64,000 nt of DNA, from contig CAIIXF020000012.1 in NCBI GenBank assembly GCA_903813345.2, forward strand, positions 20,968,184 through 21,032,183. The letters are read 5' to 3'. A program made the position numbers and the translations under genes. Below are positions 22,766 to 35,300 of this stretch, piece by piece; the stretch's first letter is position 1, and every line of letters starts with the position of its first letter. Under the pieces are notes generated by a model. It saw nothing but the letters and a program-made list of their open reading frames with translations, was not told the origin of the DNA and made no database searches. This stretch comes from Owenia fusiformis. Lineage: Eukaryota > Annelida > Polychaeta > Sabellida > Oweniidae.

Positions 22766-24114
22766 TTTCACAACCCAGCCTATCATCAGGTTTTTGAGGC
22801 GTAGACCAAAAGTTAACCTTAAATGCGCCTTACTTTCAGGTCTAGACTAAAAGTATGCCTCTTTTACAGGTATTTTTAAGGCTTAGACCAAAACCTAGCC
22901 TCATTTACTCACAATAATTCCAGTTATAGACCTTATTTTCAGGCGTATAGACCAAAACTGCGCCTTAAAAACCAAATCTAAACCACATTTACTTAGAAGA
23001 TTTTAGAATAGACCTCACTGTAAGGCGTATAGACCAAAAGTGCGCCTGAAAAACTTGAACAATTTTCAAAATGACCAAATCTAGACCTGATAAACTAAAA
23101 ACATTTTAGAATAGACCTCACTGACAGGCATATAGACCAAAACTGCGCCTTAAAAACTTAAACATTTATAAAATGACCAAATCTAGACCTGATAAACATT
23201 GAATTTTTTTAAAAACTTAGAAAACATAAATCTGAAAAAGCCACACTTACTGTAGTATTTTGACAGAATCACGAAGGAGACAGATTATAATATATTAGGT
23301 TAACAGACCAGTAAACTGTATTTTCAACTCCTATTAATGGTTTTTATCAGAACTTAAAAAAATAATCAAAATCTGGGAAACCTAAAGAAGGATGTCTGAA
23401 AATAATAAAATATTGAAATATTGTTAAATTTAAATGATGAAACAAAAATACATCATATTAGAAGCCTACATATAATTTATATAAGAATACTGTGTAATTT
23501 TTGCTTCATCTTTCTAATGTGTTCATAGATCTGTATCTTATCCATGAGACAAGTTAATCCTAGAAAGCAACACAGCAATTCAAAATAAATGCAATTTATT
23601 TAACAACTATGGAGGGAACTGATATGTACTAAGTACTTTTCTACTTTGAAACAACAAAACATGACCTGACCTTACTTACAGGTATGTGAGGCTTGTACCT
23701 GAAATGAGGTCTAGACCAAAAGTAGACCTTAAGGCTTAATTTCCAAAATTGAAATGTGCCTTAACGTAAGGTGTACACCAAAAGCAGAAGAGAAGTTGAC
23801 CTGAAAACCAATAGTGAACCTCAAATAAGGCGTAGACCAAAAGTATACCTCAAATATAGACCTGATTTACAGATAGTTGAGGCTTAAATGAGGTCTAGAC
23901 CTCAAATATAGACCTGATAAACCTGATGAGGTCATTAAATGAGGTCTACTTCTGGTCTACTTTTGGCTTAATTTAAATATTTGAAACGCGCCTGACTATG
24001 GGGATTTAACACAGAGAAAAACCAAAAGTAGACCAGAAGTACGCCTCATGAGTAGACCAAAAGTAGACCTCAAATATTGACCAATATTGCGCCTGACGAT
24101 AGGCTGGGAAAGCA
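22766..24114. mobile_element. 1.35-kb inverted-repeat element filled with TAGACC/GGTCTA motifs
   Basis: The left end TTTCACAACCCAGCCTATCA and the complement of the right end (GTGCTTTCCCAGCCTATCGT) match. The interior holds a very large number of GTAGACCAAAAGT, AGGTCTAGACC and TGACCAAATCTAGACC blocks in both orientations, irregularly spaced at roughly 30-110 bp. No open frame runs through it. It resembles a DNA element that captured or grew a minisatellite. Confidence 0.7.
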
Positions 24115-24117
24115 CAT

Positions 24118-24185
24118 TTTGATAACATTGGGATGGACTATAATATAAAGCCAAAGTGGCTTAAACTTTATATGGACCAGATGAA
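24118..24185 (-). repeat. Fragment related to the TTAA-flanked MITE at 26,978-27,251
   Basis: The reverse complement of this segment resembles the left part of that MITE: GCCAAAGTGG, ACTTTATATGG and TTTGATAACA occur in the same order and spacing. Confidence 0.6.
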
Positions 24186-24189
24186 ATGA

Positions 24190-25130
24190 AACATTTTGCC
24201 TTACAGTACTTCTGATTTCTTTGCAGAAGAGATTTGGACTTAAAATGTTTATTAGTTTATTAAGTTTGAACCACTTTATACCAATTCTCAATACCTCAGA
24301 TTCTAGCACTTTAGAAAAACATGACCTTAAACTTTTTGCGAGACGGTCTCCTGTAAAAATGAACATATTTATGCTACCAATAAAATTACTTTTATATTCT
24401 TGACACAACTAAAATAGATATAACATGTGTTTTGAAGATTGGTATTATTTGTGATTTGATTTGTGACAATATAAAATCTGATGCAACTTTTTGGTCAGTT
24501 ATATTACAATATCCTTCACTTTGCGTTTCTGATATATATTGCGTTTTTATGTGATACAAATCTTGTGTGCAATTTGCAAAAACTTGCTCTGTGTTGTGGT
24601 GCAATTACGAATCTGCATTGCAGACAATCGATACCCTGCGTGCAGAGTCTAGTTAAACTACAAGAGTGAAGACGGAGCTCTCTTTTAAGAAGTGAAGTCG
24701 AACGAATGCAAAGGGTAGACAATCGATAAAGATGTCTCAGGACATAATTATGCTTAATAATCAAACAAAAGTTTGTGTCACCGACTTCTTATCCTCTCTA
24801 CTACTTGTATTTCCTTTTTAATCAAACCTCTTTGCCATGCATTTGTCTCAAGAAGGATAAATAAGACATGTTATCCAGTTATAAGAAAATTATCTGATAG
24901 CATTAAATATTAACCATATAAAATTGGACAAGCTGATAATTGGTCCTTCATATCACAGTGCATAGGATTAAATTAGTTAAGAATCAATGGAACAATTGAA
25001 GAAGTTCAACAGGGTCTTAAACATTGTTACATTTGTACTATATCAACTGTCTAAGACTCTTCACATATACCGGACACCACTAAAATTAGATCAAACACAT
25101 CTCAGTATAGTATAGAAGTTAGGATAGCCA
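24190..25130. other. Upstream flank of the large gene; no exon identified
   Basis: Short open frames on both strands show no family features. I cannot point to a core promoter or an untranslated first exon with confidence, although one could lie here. Confidence 0.4.
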
Positions 25131-25137
25131 TAAGGAA

Positions 25138-25200
25138 TTATGGTCATGTTTTGAAATGGAAAATAGAGTGACAAAGAGTGGAATCAGCAAGGAATAAAGT
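25138..25200 (+). repeat. Dispersed repeat (AGCAAGGAGTAAA family), copy 1
   Basis: AATAGAGTGACAAAGAGTGG followed by AATCAGCAAGGAATAAA recurs at 42,522-42,590, 49,727-49,795 and 59,478-59,540, each preceded by TGGTCAT or similar. All copies are on the plus strand. Confidence 0.75.
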
Positions 25201-25296
25201 AAACAAGCTGAATTGTCTCTGCATTGTCTCTGAATTTTAAGAAATGGTACAATTGTAATTATAAATGCAAAGATTGGCACTAAGTGGAGGGTAATC

Positions 25297-26353
25297 ATGA
25301 ATGAATTGAACACAAGTGATGATACTAGCAGGAATGTAACTTTATCTGTATATAAGAGGGAGAATGAGTCCTCTGATGGCTCACACCATGAGAATGTATA
25401 TAAGAGGGAGAATGAGTCCTCTGATGGCTCACACCATGAGAATGTATATAAGAGGGAGAATGAGTCCTCTGATGGCTCACACCATGAGAATGTATATAAG
25501 AGGGAGAATGAGTCCTCTGATGGCTCACACCATGAGAATGTATATAAGAGGGAGAATGAGTCCTCTGATGGCTCACACCATGAGAATGTATATAAGAGGG
25601 AGAATGAGTCCTCTGATGGCTCACACCATGAGAATGAACAATTTATAGTTGAAAACAACTGTTATGAAGAGACAGATATGAAAAAAGTTGACAGGGAGGA
25701 TGATCATGAATCAGATAATCTTGGAAATGTCTTAATGAGATCCAGAGTGAAGCATTCACCTGGACATATGTCTGATAACAGGAAAACTTTAACAAATGTT
25801 AAAGGGAACAATGTCAAATGTGGAAACATGGACATGAATTCAAATGCTAAGAATGGCAATTTAAAGACAAGCATAGATATTGATGTGAAATCTGAAAATG
25901 TTTTGGAGTCTGTTGAAAACAATAATGACAGAGAAAGAAAGAACAGGAACCCTTCAGTAAAGTATGAGGATACTCCATTAGATGTCAATGATACATTAGC
26001 AGAAAATATAGATGATATGCAAATAAATGAAACAGTTTTAAAGGTTAACTATAAAGATACCCAAGGATCCAAAAGAGAATCTGATAACAATTCAGCCAAG
26101 ACAAACAACTCCAACAACATTCCTCCATACACACTCATTGATGATGTCATTCGTTCAGACAAAGCCATTCATGATCTCAAATACGATCCTTTAAGTATTA
26201 TTGATGCCCAAGGTGAATTAGGTGAAAGAATTGCTGAAATAGTTAATGCTAGTAGAATGCCTGTTTCCATAGAGAGGATCCCATCTCAAAGGCATAGTGC
26301 TGAACTTGTCTCAGACTGGTTGTTAAAGTTTCCTAAATGGCCATGTACTGATG
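25297..26353 (+). CDS. Exon 1 of the large gene: 16-residue repeats and acidic region
   Basis: The start is placed at ATG 25,297; an in-frame TGA lies about 66 bp upstream, so if this is the first coding exon this is its first Met (an upstream exon joined at an acceptor in between cannot be excluded). Residues 18-113 are six copies of VYKRENESSDGSHHEN. Residues about 114-270 are Asn/Asp/Glu/Lys-rich and look disordered. From about residue 271 the sequence (PPYTLIDDVIRSDKAIHDLK ... LVSDWLLKFPKWPCTD) is more hydrophobic and regular, like the start of a folded domain. The donor is GATG|GTAAGT, phase 1. Confidence 0.75.
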
Positions 26354-29300
26354 GTAAGTATATTGATAACTCATAGAGAGTGGATCCGTATGTCTGTATG
26401 TACAGAAGTATGTCCGGGCAAGAACTCAATACCGTTGGCCCAATATTGTTTATATTTTATATGTATATGCCCCATATGAGTACAAGATAATTTTTTAAAA
26501 TGCGGGTGGTCACTGGTTTCAAAATGGCCACCATCTCGGTGTTAATTTTACAGTATTTTAGGTACAACATATAAAACTGCAATATTAATATAAATCCTTA
26601 AAATGTATAGATGAATAAACACAAGGATATTTGTTAAGTTTAAAATCTAATTATTTTTAAACAATGGTGACCATCTTGAAATATAGTTTTTGCTGTAAGT
26701 GGAAAATAGTAGAGTGATATTGTTCATATTTGATATGTGAATACTCATAACAGACCTCGCGCTTAGCTTTTTTATCAGGTAGTTGTTCCACTAATTGGTG
26801 AATTATCTCATTTGAGAGAAGCAGGTAGTGATGATTTTGATGAGAGTGATCTTCTTTTGACTCACTGTTTTACATTTGCCTTGAGTGATGCCCATGTGAA
26901 AAACCATCTATTTACTGCAGGTGTTGTATCAAAATCTCATATGTTGATGTTTACCTCTACTTATGAACATTAATTAAAGGCCCCATATAAAGTTCAAACC
27001 ACTTTGGCTTATATTGCAGTCTTACCCATTGTTATCAAAGTATATGAAATGTGAATTATATATTAATTATATATTAATTTCAAAAAGTGGTTTTGTTCGA
27101 AAAATCAGAAATTTATTTAAAACTTTTAGAGGTCACACTTGTCTTTTAATAAGCGAGAATTCACACCAATGCATATAGTATTAATTCACACATGTTCTTG
27201 CCAAATAGTACATGAATGATAAAAACATATTTTCAAACTTATATGGGGACTTTAAATATTCTTGTATATCATTAATTAGAGCTGACCAGTCACTCTCCAC
27301 ATCTGGGTGCACATGGTCAGTGGTCGCTGTCTGTATTTTACATGAAGATGAATAGATTTCAAATTAGAAGAGGAAAATAAAACTAAAAACTAGGAATCCA
27401 ATAACTAAAGTACCTTTACAAGGTTGTGATTAAAATGTGTTAAACCAATTTAAATCACGATGAAAAACACACATGAAAAATGTAACATCGTCGTGGTCTA
27501 TAATGTCCTATTTTTAGATGATGTCTCAGTTGTTAGAAGACCAATGTTATTTTGGTTATAGTCACTTTGGATCATGATGAGAAAATGCTTTTAAGATTAC
27601 ATTGTGTTCATACTAGTTTGTAGCATAGTATGCAGTATATAAGTCTATTGTAGCTATTTTCATGTGTTTAACATCCATCTATTTTGTACCATAATATGTA
27701 CATAATGTAGCAATTTTTGTAAGTCTATGGTACCAGTATGTCAATAACATATTTGGTGTTTCATAGTTTTACATATAACTGATGACTGTATGTAGACAAA
27801 AAACATGTGACCCATATGCAAAGCGTCATCATTTTAGCTAGGTTAAAGCGTCTCAATTCGTTGGAAAGCTTGAGAGTCCTTCATGAAAGTGTAACAAAAA
27901 GTGTCAGATATTGATGAAAGCGTCTGACCTCGTGTCAGATCTTCCTGCCAGATCGTAGCAAATCTTGAGACATCTTAACGAAGCGTGTCAAGTGGTAACA
28001 AACAGTGAAGAGACCGGGGTCCCCGCTTTGAACCAATCTCTGTAAAGCTTTCCTACGCTTTGGGTCAAGCTTTGCTGAGCTTTGTTACGGTTTGTTAAGC
28101 TTTGATACGCTCTCGGCGCTTTTATCAATTCGTAACTGAGCGCCCAAAATTTTTAAACAGTTTAAATTTTTTGGCGCTCTTGCCGATTATCCCGCTTTTC
28201 CCCGAGCCTTTCTACGACCTATTACGACCCCGACGCTTTAATCAAGCTTTGTTACGCTTTGATGCCGCTTTATAAGCTGCTTTAAAGGGTGACGCATATC
28301 GTTTAGCAAATCGAACGCTCGTTTCTGGTGTTGCTCACCGTTTAGTATAAAAGGCCCGATCCCGGAATAATACTCAAGGGTTCACAGGTTCGAGGTCGTT
28401 GTGTCAACACCTCTAACTGTTATATAGCATAAGTCTATTATAGATCGTCACACATTTATAAAAGGGTGATTTTTATTTTGACAAATCAATTCCACATTTA
28501 TGGGTGAAGTTTCAGGATCTTCTATTTGTGTATAATAAGGAAAAATTGGCTTAAAACTTAATGTTTGATTTCTCAATTGTTAAACATCAATCTGGTAGAA
28601 TTACTTTCAATATGACAAAAATCGCTTTCCAATGGTGTGCTTAAATGGTTAGTAACTTTTGATCCTGACAAGATAATGCATGTAACATTAAATTGTGTTC
28701 ACAGTATGACAATTTCAAATCATTTTTATTAAAAGTGTTTGCTTGCCTTTCATTTTAATCATTTTAAGTTAATTGAAAAGAACAAAATAGATAAAAAATG
28801 TTGCCTACCAAATCATATAAATAGTCTAAGGCTACAAATATGATCAGTCTTTTACACATGATATGGTCGGTCTTTTACCGTTTTCCTCAAACCCTGTTTT
28901 GAGGCTACCTGTGGAAAACACTGACCAGTAGGTGGTGGGTAGGGTCAGTCTTTTTCGTAAACCTTTTACAGATTCTCAAAAGGTAAAAACATGTGAATGA
29001 ATAAGTTAGCACTCCACAATATCAAAATGAGTAATGCCTCAACAGGAGAAAACAGCTTAACTGAAGTTCATTTGAAAATTTCCTTAAGCTCTAATATAAT
29101 CGTTCAATCTCAATATGTTCCAAACTCAAAACTGTTTGGTAAAACTCAATACCATATATGCTCTTATATGAAACATTTGAAAAATTCTCATAAAATGACT
29201 CTGATCTACAATGTAAATAAAAATTATGTACAAATCTTTTGAATTTCAAAGAATTTCCCTCTTTAGTAAATTTCTAAACTCCATTGTTTTGTAGACTATA

Positions 29301-32300
29301 ATACCCATGCTTAAAAGGTACCTATTGTGGCTTTTTGTTATGAGATTATCCAATTTTACAGTATTATATTCTGTTGGGGAAACTATTATTTACTTCTTCT
29401 TGTTGGTTTTATTGCAAGCACTGTTATTTTAGCACCTTAAAGCTTCCTTGTAGCAACTGCAAAATGAGTATTCTACATGTATGTACATGTACTATAATTG
29501 CATTAGATTTATGAATTTGGAACGACTTCTGGTCATTTATATACAGTAGATATTCCTAGCCTATAGGCCATCTTAGTTTATGAAATCATTTGGTAATATT
29601 TATAAGCTGTTTTCATAAGATAACTGAGTAGCATATAGTGTAAACCCTGGTGTTAACCAGTTAAGGTTTTTTTTCTGGTTGTATTCCATTGTATTTTTTA
29701 TTTATTTTATTTTGGACATTGTAGGGAGCCAGATTGTGGTAAATTGTAACCAATCAGACAAGTTTCAGACAAGGGGAATATAATATGACTGGGATGTTGA
29801 AGGGCAAAAACTTTGCATAACTTTAGATTTTCCATTTTTTACCAAGCATTCCAAATTATTACTGACCTATAGTAAACACCTTTAGAGCCATAACATGTGT
29901 TCATTGTAGGTAGGTGTTCACTACAGAGAGGGGATTTTATACAAAAGTCAGTGAAGTATGTGGTACGAACAAGTGTTCACTAGACACAGGTATTCACTAG
30001 AGAGAGGTGTTCACTAAGACAACTTTTACTGTTCATGTACAAGAGCTTTATTTGATTTTGTCATTGAATTTTAATTTCCTTAGCATGATATAAATGGTAC
30101 GATGTTTCCTACCAAAGGGAGTGGGTCTGTAAGATGGAATGAAAATACCTGTGCCTACAAATCACGAAGATGTCTCATTTATAAATTAATTACATGTACC
30201 TGTTTGTTACTGTTCAAATATAAATGATTGAGCCATTCCAATCATTGTAATCTGCTCTTATCATATTCTTGTTCTGGCCCTCATCACATGATCTCATGTC
30301 CCTTATCACTGTTCTCATTAATGGCCGAAGTTTAAAAAATGATGGGTTTACAACAATTTTGATATATGATCAGTTTTATATCATTCATCAACTCTATTAG
30401 ATTTTGGATAGGTTTACATTATAAGTGTACAGTAGTTGGATTAGTCACTGTTAGTGTGTTCATTGCCACTAGGCCTTGTGCAAATTCAAAATCACATTTA
30501 TGCACACTGTTGCAATATCTTTACTATACAAGATTATTGTGTCTGTTATTTCTGCAATTAACATTATCCAAACTGTTTCAAAGACTTTTATCATAGTTTA
30601 AAGTCTTCTTAAACACTTAAGCCTTTCATAACCCACTTACCCATTATGCCAATAGAAAATCTTATTAAAATTAGCTGGTTATATGTGTATTGTCACAGCG
30701 GTTAGTATTTGCAGGGATAAGAAATGCAAGAACCGTTAGTAACTAGTTCTTGCTAAACTTTGAATCCAATTTAATTATTGTATTTTGAAATAAATGTAAT
30801 GTTGATAAGAAAATAGGTTTAAATGAGTAGAGGGGAATAACAAAAACTACAAAGGAAAACTACAAGGAAATCACATACTTCAAACTCATTCTTTATATTT
30901 CTTTATTTACAAATAAAGACTTCAGAATTTCCGAAAATAAGGGAAAAAACTCCAAGTCCACATTGATGTGAACGATTCCCAGTACAATTTGCTCAAATTA
31001 TTGACCTAAAGTGGGAAAATAAGTTGAACAGATGAAGGACAGAAACAAACACATACGCAACTGACCTTTACAAGGAAACAGGACCATATATTGAAAGTGC
31101 ATGGAAGCCATTGAATTAATAGTGATAAATTGTTGATTACAGAATTGTTAATAGTTGCACCATTAGAGAAATCTACCTGCTGCAAATATGTATCAATAAT
31201 TTGTATTTTTTAAGGCAAAATGACATACTTGTAGAAAAGAAATGAATAATCCTGACAAAATCAGGAACACATGAAACAGACTTCCAAGCAACTAGAACAT
31301 TAACAGATATTTTATTTGGGTTGATATAATAAGGATTGGAAAATCCAGCAGGTTGCACAAATTAAACAGATCAATAGATTAAAGTGCGAACTGCGAACAA
31401 GAAAGTCTGGAATCCCAAGATCCATATTTCAATATTACAAATTGGCTATATTGATGATAGATTAAAGGTGGAATGTGAAATGACATAAAGTAGTCAGATT
31501 AATTGTTAGATCATATATTAATCAGGAGGTTGTGGGCTTCATTCCCACCAAGGTGGAGTGACTTTTGTACCTCAGCCCTTACCATAGGGTTTAATATATT
31601 GACTTGGATTTTTAGGCTAATGTTGGGTAGTCAGATTTAACCAAACATCCTAGTTGATAGCAATTTATAGGATCAGGACTTCAAACCTGAATCTTAGATG
31701 GTTAACTGAAAATCATAATCAAAATATTAATGTTTTAATCTTATACATTAATTACCTCATTAGAATAGTATGGAATAACAGGGATGGATTATTCATTCTA
31801 CAGCTCATGTACAGGTTAGTATACAGTTGTAGTTCTAAAGCAAAATTATGAATGTTAATACAGTTCTATTGAATGTATAAATACAGTTCTACAGCGCAGT
31901 GAGTACAGATCTAAAGTAAGTGAATACAGATCTAAAGTATGAGAAAGATATTAACGTCCAAGTGTTAGATTCAGCTGACAAGATGTTCTATTAAAAACTC
32001 AGGCCCGTAGCCAGGTGGGGGGAGGGTTCGATTTGATCGAGTGAACCTCCCCTGGCCAAAAATTCTTTCAAAACATGCAGTTTATCATTTTCTGAGTACT
32101 TTTTAAGTGATTTTTGCCATTTTTGGACCAACATTGTCAAAATTGAACCCCCCTGGAATTATTTAAAAAGTGATCCCTCTTGAGAAAAGCTGGCTATGGG
32201 CTTGAAACTGCAATGTTTATATTGATATCAGCATCATAAACTGTATGCTACCTTAAATAACAATGCAAAATTTAATCATTAGCATAAAGTATTAAGATAT

Positions 32301-35300
32301 TGCTTATTGTTTCCTGAATTTAGGATAACATAAAACTTGAACACTTGTTGGTATTGCTCACTGTTCACAGTACAATCCCAGAAAATACTCAATGGTGCAT
32401 GTACACTGGTTGAAGTCATTGTGTAAAGATGTCTGCCTGTTATGAAGTATTTATGAAGCATTCAACCCCACTTAGGAAGCAACATATTAGAATGAACCTA
32501 TTTTAAAGAATGTACAGTTGTAACAAAGAAGAGTGCATTTCTTTTTTTATTGTTTTAAATAATAGAAAATTGGCAAAGCTATCAAAATTGAGTGTGGCTC
32601 AAAAGACAATTGACAGTGTTTTTGATAGTTTCCATCATTTAAAATCAATATACAAACACTTACTTATGACAATGTCTAGTGAGCAGCCATTTTGAAAATA
32701 GTGGCCATTTTTATTTGTGCTATTTTGCATTGTAGTAGAGCGATTTTGTTGAAATTTTATTTGTGAATACTTAGATGAATTTGTGAAGAGAAGGAACAAC
32801 ATTCCATCATATCATGTTCGATGAACTACTTTATTGTTTTTTGACTGTCATTCTACTTGTGAGTCATAATATCATCACTCTTTGAATGATACTGTTAATG
32901 GTGATGTCATTATATATGCGATTGCAGATGTAAATGAAAGAGACAAAGCTGCAGGTGATTGTTTTGCTGCAAATGATGAAAGATACATAGAAGGTCAATT
33001 GAAGAAACATCAGGTATATTCTGTTGAGAATGTTTATAATTAAAGAATTGTTAATGTTGTTCTTTTAAATGAATTTACACAACATAAAAGTACTTGTAGA
33101 ATATAAAAAGTACATGCAGTATAATGCTGCTGTTTTAGACCTAGGGAAATTTAGTTTTTTAGCATGTATGGAAAAATAGGACATCCTGGACACAATGTTT
33201 GATGTATGTTGTTTTTTGTTTTTGAACAAGGTGGAAAGTGAAGCAATGGAGGAATGTATGGCTGATGGGGAGTGGAGTGAGGAGTCTGAGTCTGATGAGT
33301 CTAATACAGGTATGACAAAAATATATGTTCTTACACATATGCCCTATGGGGGTAGAAGTTCTGCTAGAAAGCAGATTTTCAAAATGGCCGCTTGTTTAAA
33401 AATGGCAGCCATTTTAGTGCCGATTTTAGAGTACAGTATATAAAACTGTAAAATCATTATGTTTTAAATGTAAGAAAATTATATAGGACATAAATATAGC
33501 TAGAAATGTAGATATTTAAGAAGCGCATGGCAACCATCTTGAAAAATGGTTGCACTTCCACGCTATTTTTACGATTTTTGCTGTAACTTAAAAAGTAGTG
33601 GAGTGATTTTGTTCATATTTGATATGTGAATACTATATACATGGCCACTGTCTAATGGCAGTTTTGGTAGAAGGCAAATTCAAATGGCTGCCATTTTTAC
33701 GTGTGTTATTTTCTGTTTTTACTATAACTCATAAAGTAGTAGAGCGATTTTGTTCATATTTGATATGGGAATATTGAAAAATGGCTGACATTTTTACGTT
33801 TTTTACTATAACTCGAAAAGTAGTTGAGCGAATTTGTTCATGTTTGATATGTGAATACAATAAGGATGGCACACTGTCTAATGACACTTTGGGGAGTAGT
33901 TTGTTTTCAAAATGGCCACCATTTACCATGTATGTATGTGCGATTTTGTTGAAATTTTATACATGACACATTGATATAGCATGTACACAGGGTGTTTCAT
34001 AAGAGCCAATTACTAAGGGTCTAACAGTGCACCGAAACCATGGTGCTCCGCAGTTCTTAGGCCTGGGTCGGTACATTCGGTTCGAAAACATTATGGTTGG
34101 TTTTTAACCTTTCGTTTATTCAGAATAAGATTGCTGTTCGCAAAAATATTGACGTTTGCTAAAGTGATAAATTCCATTCATAAAGCTTTTTATTCTACTC
34201 AAAACATGATCAAAATAGAAGAATATAAAGCCACCTACCTTAGAGAAGAACAATTTGAAGTGAAATAGCCAGATAAACATCAGTATTTGGAAAAAAAAAA
34301 CACTGAAAGATCATTTAAATTTTACTGTGTGCAGAAACTTACGGAGCTAGCACTTCTCCATCGTGGTAAGCCACGCCCTCTCCATCTCTATCCTTCTGGA
34401 GAGAACGGGGTCTTATGTGGACTTAGTTTTGATCTCTGCGATCCTCAAATCAAGCTTTTTAGAGCTGTCCAATCAGAAGCATGAAACACAATGACGTATG
34501 TTGATTGACATGAGATTTAAGGGTGTGGTAGGTGCGGCACCTCAGTCCAACACAATACACAGAATGGCATCGCTAGTGAGTCTATCCCATCGTAAAACTG
34601 AATTTTAGTCGGGATTGTAGTTTAAACTTGACTTCGGTGGCATTTTGAACTGAGATTATACTTTAAGCTTATGGAAAGTTGAATCTCGCTATGAAAAAAA
34701 TTTGTTGAATAAAAACGGCTTAAAGGGTGACGCATATCGTTTAGCAAATCGAACGCTCGTTTCTGGTGTTGCTCACCGTTTAGTATAAAAGGCCCGATCC
34801 CGGAATAATACTCAAGGGTTCACAGGTTCGAGGTCGTTGTGTCAACACCTCTAACTGTTATATACCATAAGTATATTATAGATTGTCACACATTTATAAA
34901 AGGGTGATTTTTATTTTGACAAATCAATTCCACATTTATGGGTGAAGTTTCAGGATCTTCTATTTGTGTATAATAAGGAAAAATTGGCATCTAAATTTCC
35001 CCATAACGTAATAGCACACAGCTTGGCATATGAAATATCCTACAAATGAAACAAAGCAAGACAAACCGGTTTCTAATACAAGGATTTATATTGGCTGTTG
35101 TACATGTATTCTTTGAACGCAATCACTTTTTGGATAACGTTTTCAAAATCATTATTAACAAATTACTTTATCTCAAAGACAATTTCAATAAACTGGATTT
35201 AACAGAACTCCCCTTATTTCTTAAAAATGGACTGATCCAGTTGATTTGCCTGGAGCCGCCATATTGTTTTTATACGGGATGCTAATCGGAACCCTTTAAG

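Noticed and set aside
25119-25658. Minus-strand and second plus-strand open frames across the 48-bp repeats (FSWCEPSEDSFSLLYT-type and MSPLMAHTMRMYIRGR-type repeats)
   Set aside because: They are shadows of a 48-bp tandem repeat whose length is a multiple of three; the chosen plus frame is the one that continues open for 250 more codons and splices in phase.
28395-28420. tRNA gene from the box-B-like word CACAGGTTCGAGGTCG
   Set aside because: There is no matching box A at the right distance and no cloverleaf stems; the word sits in a dispersed repeat.
34465-34620. Promoter-like patch (CCAAT, TGACGTA) followed by ATGGCATCGC
   Set aside because: The frame stops after about 15 codons and the only possible donor is weak; it could not be linked to any exon.
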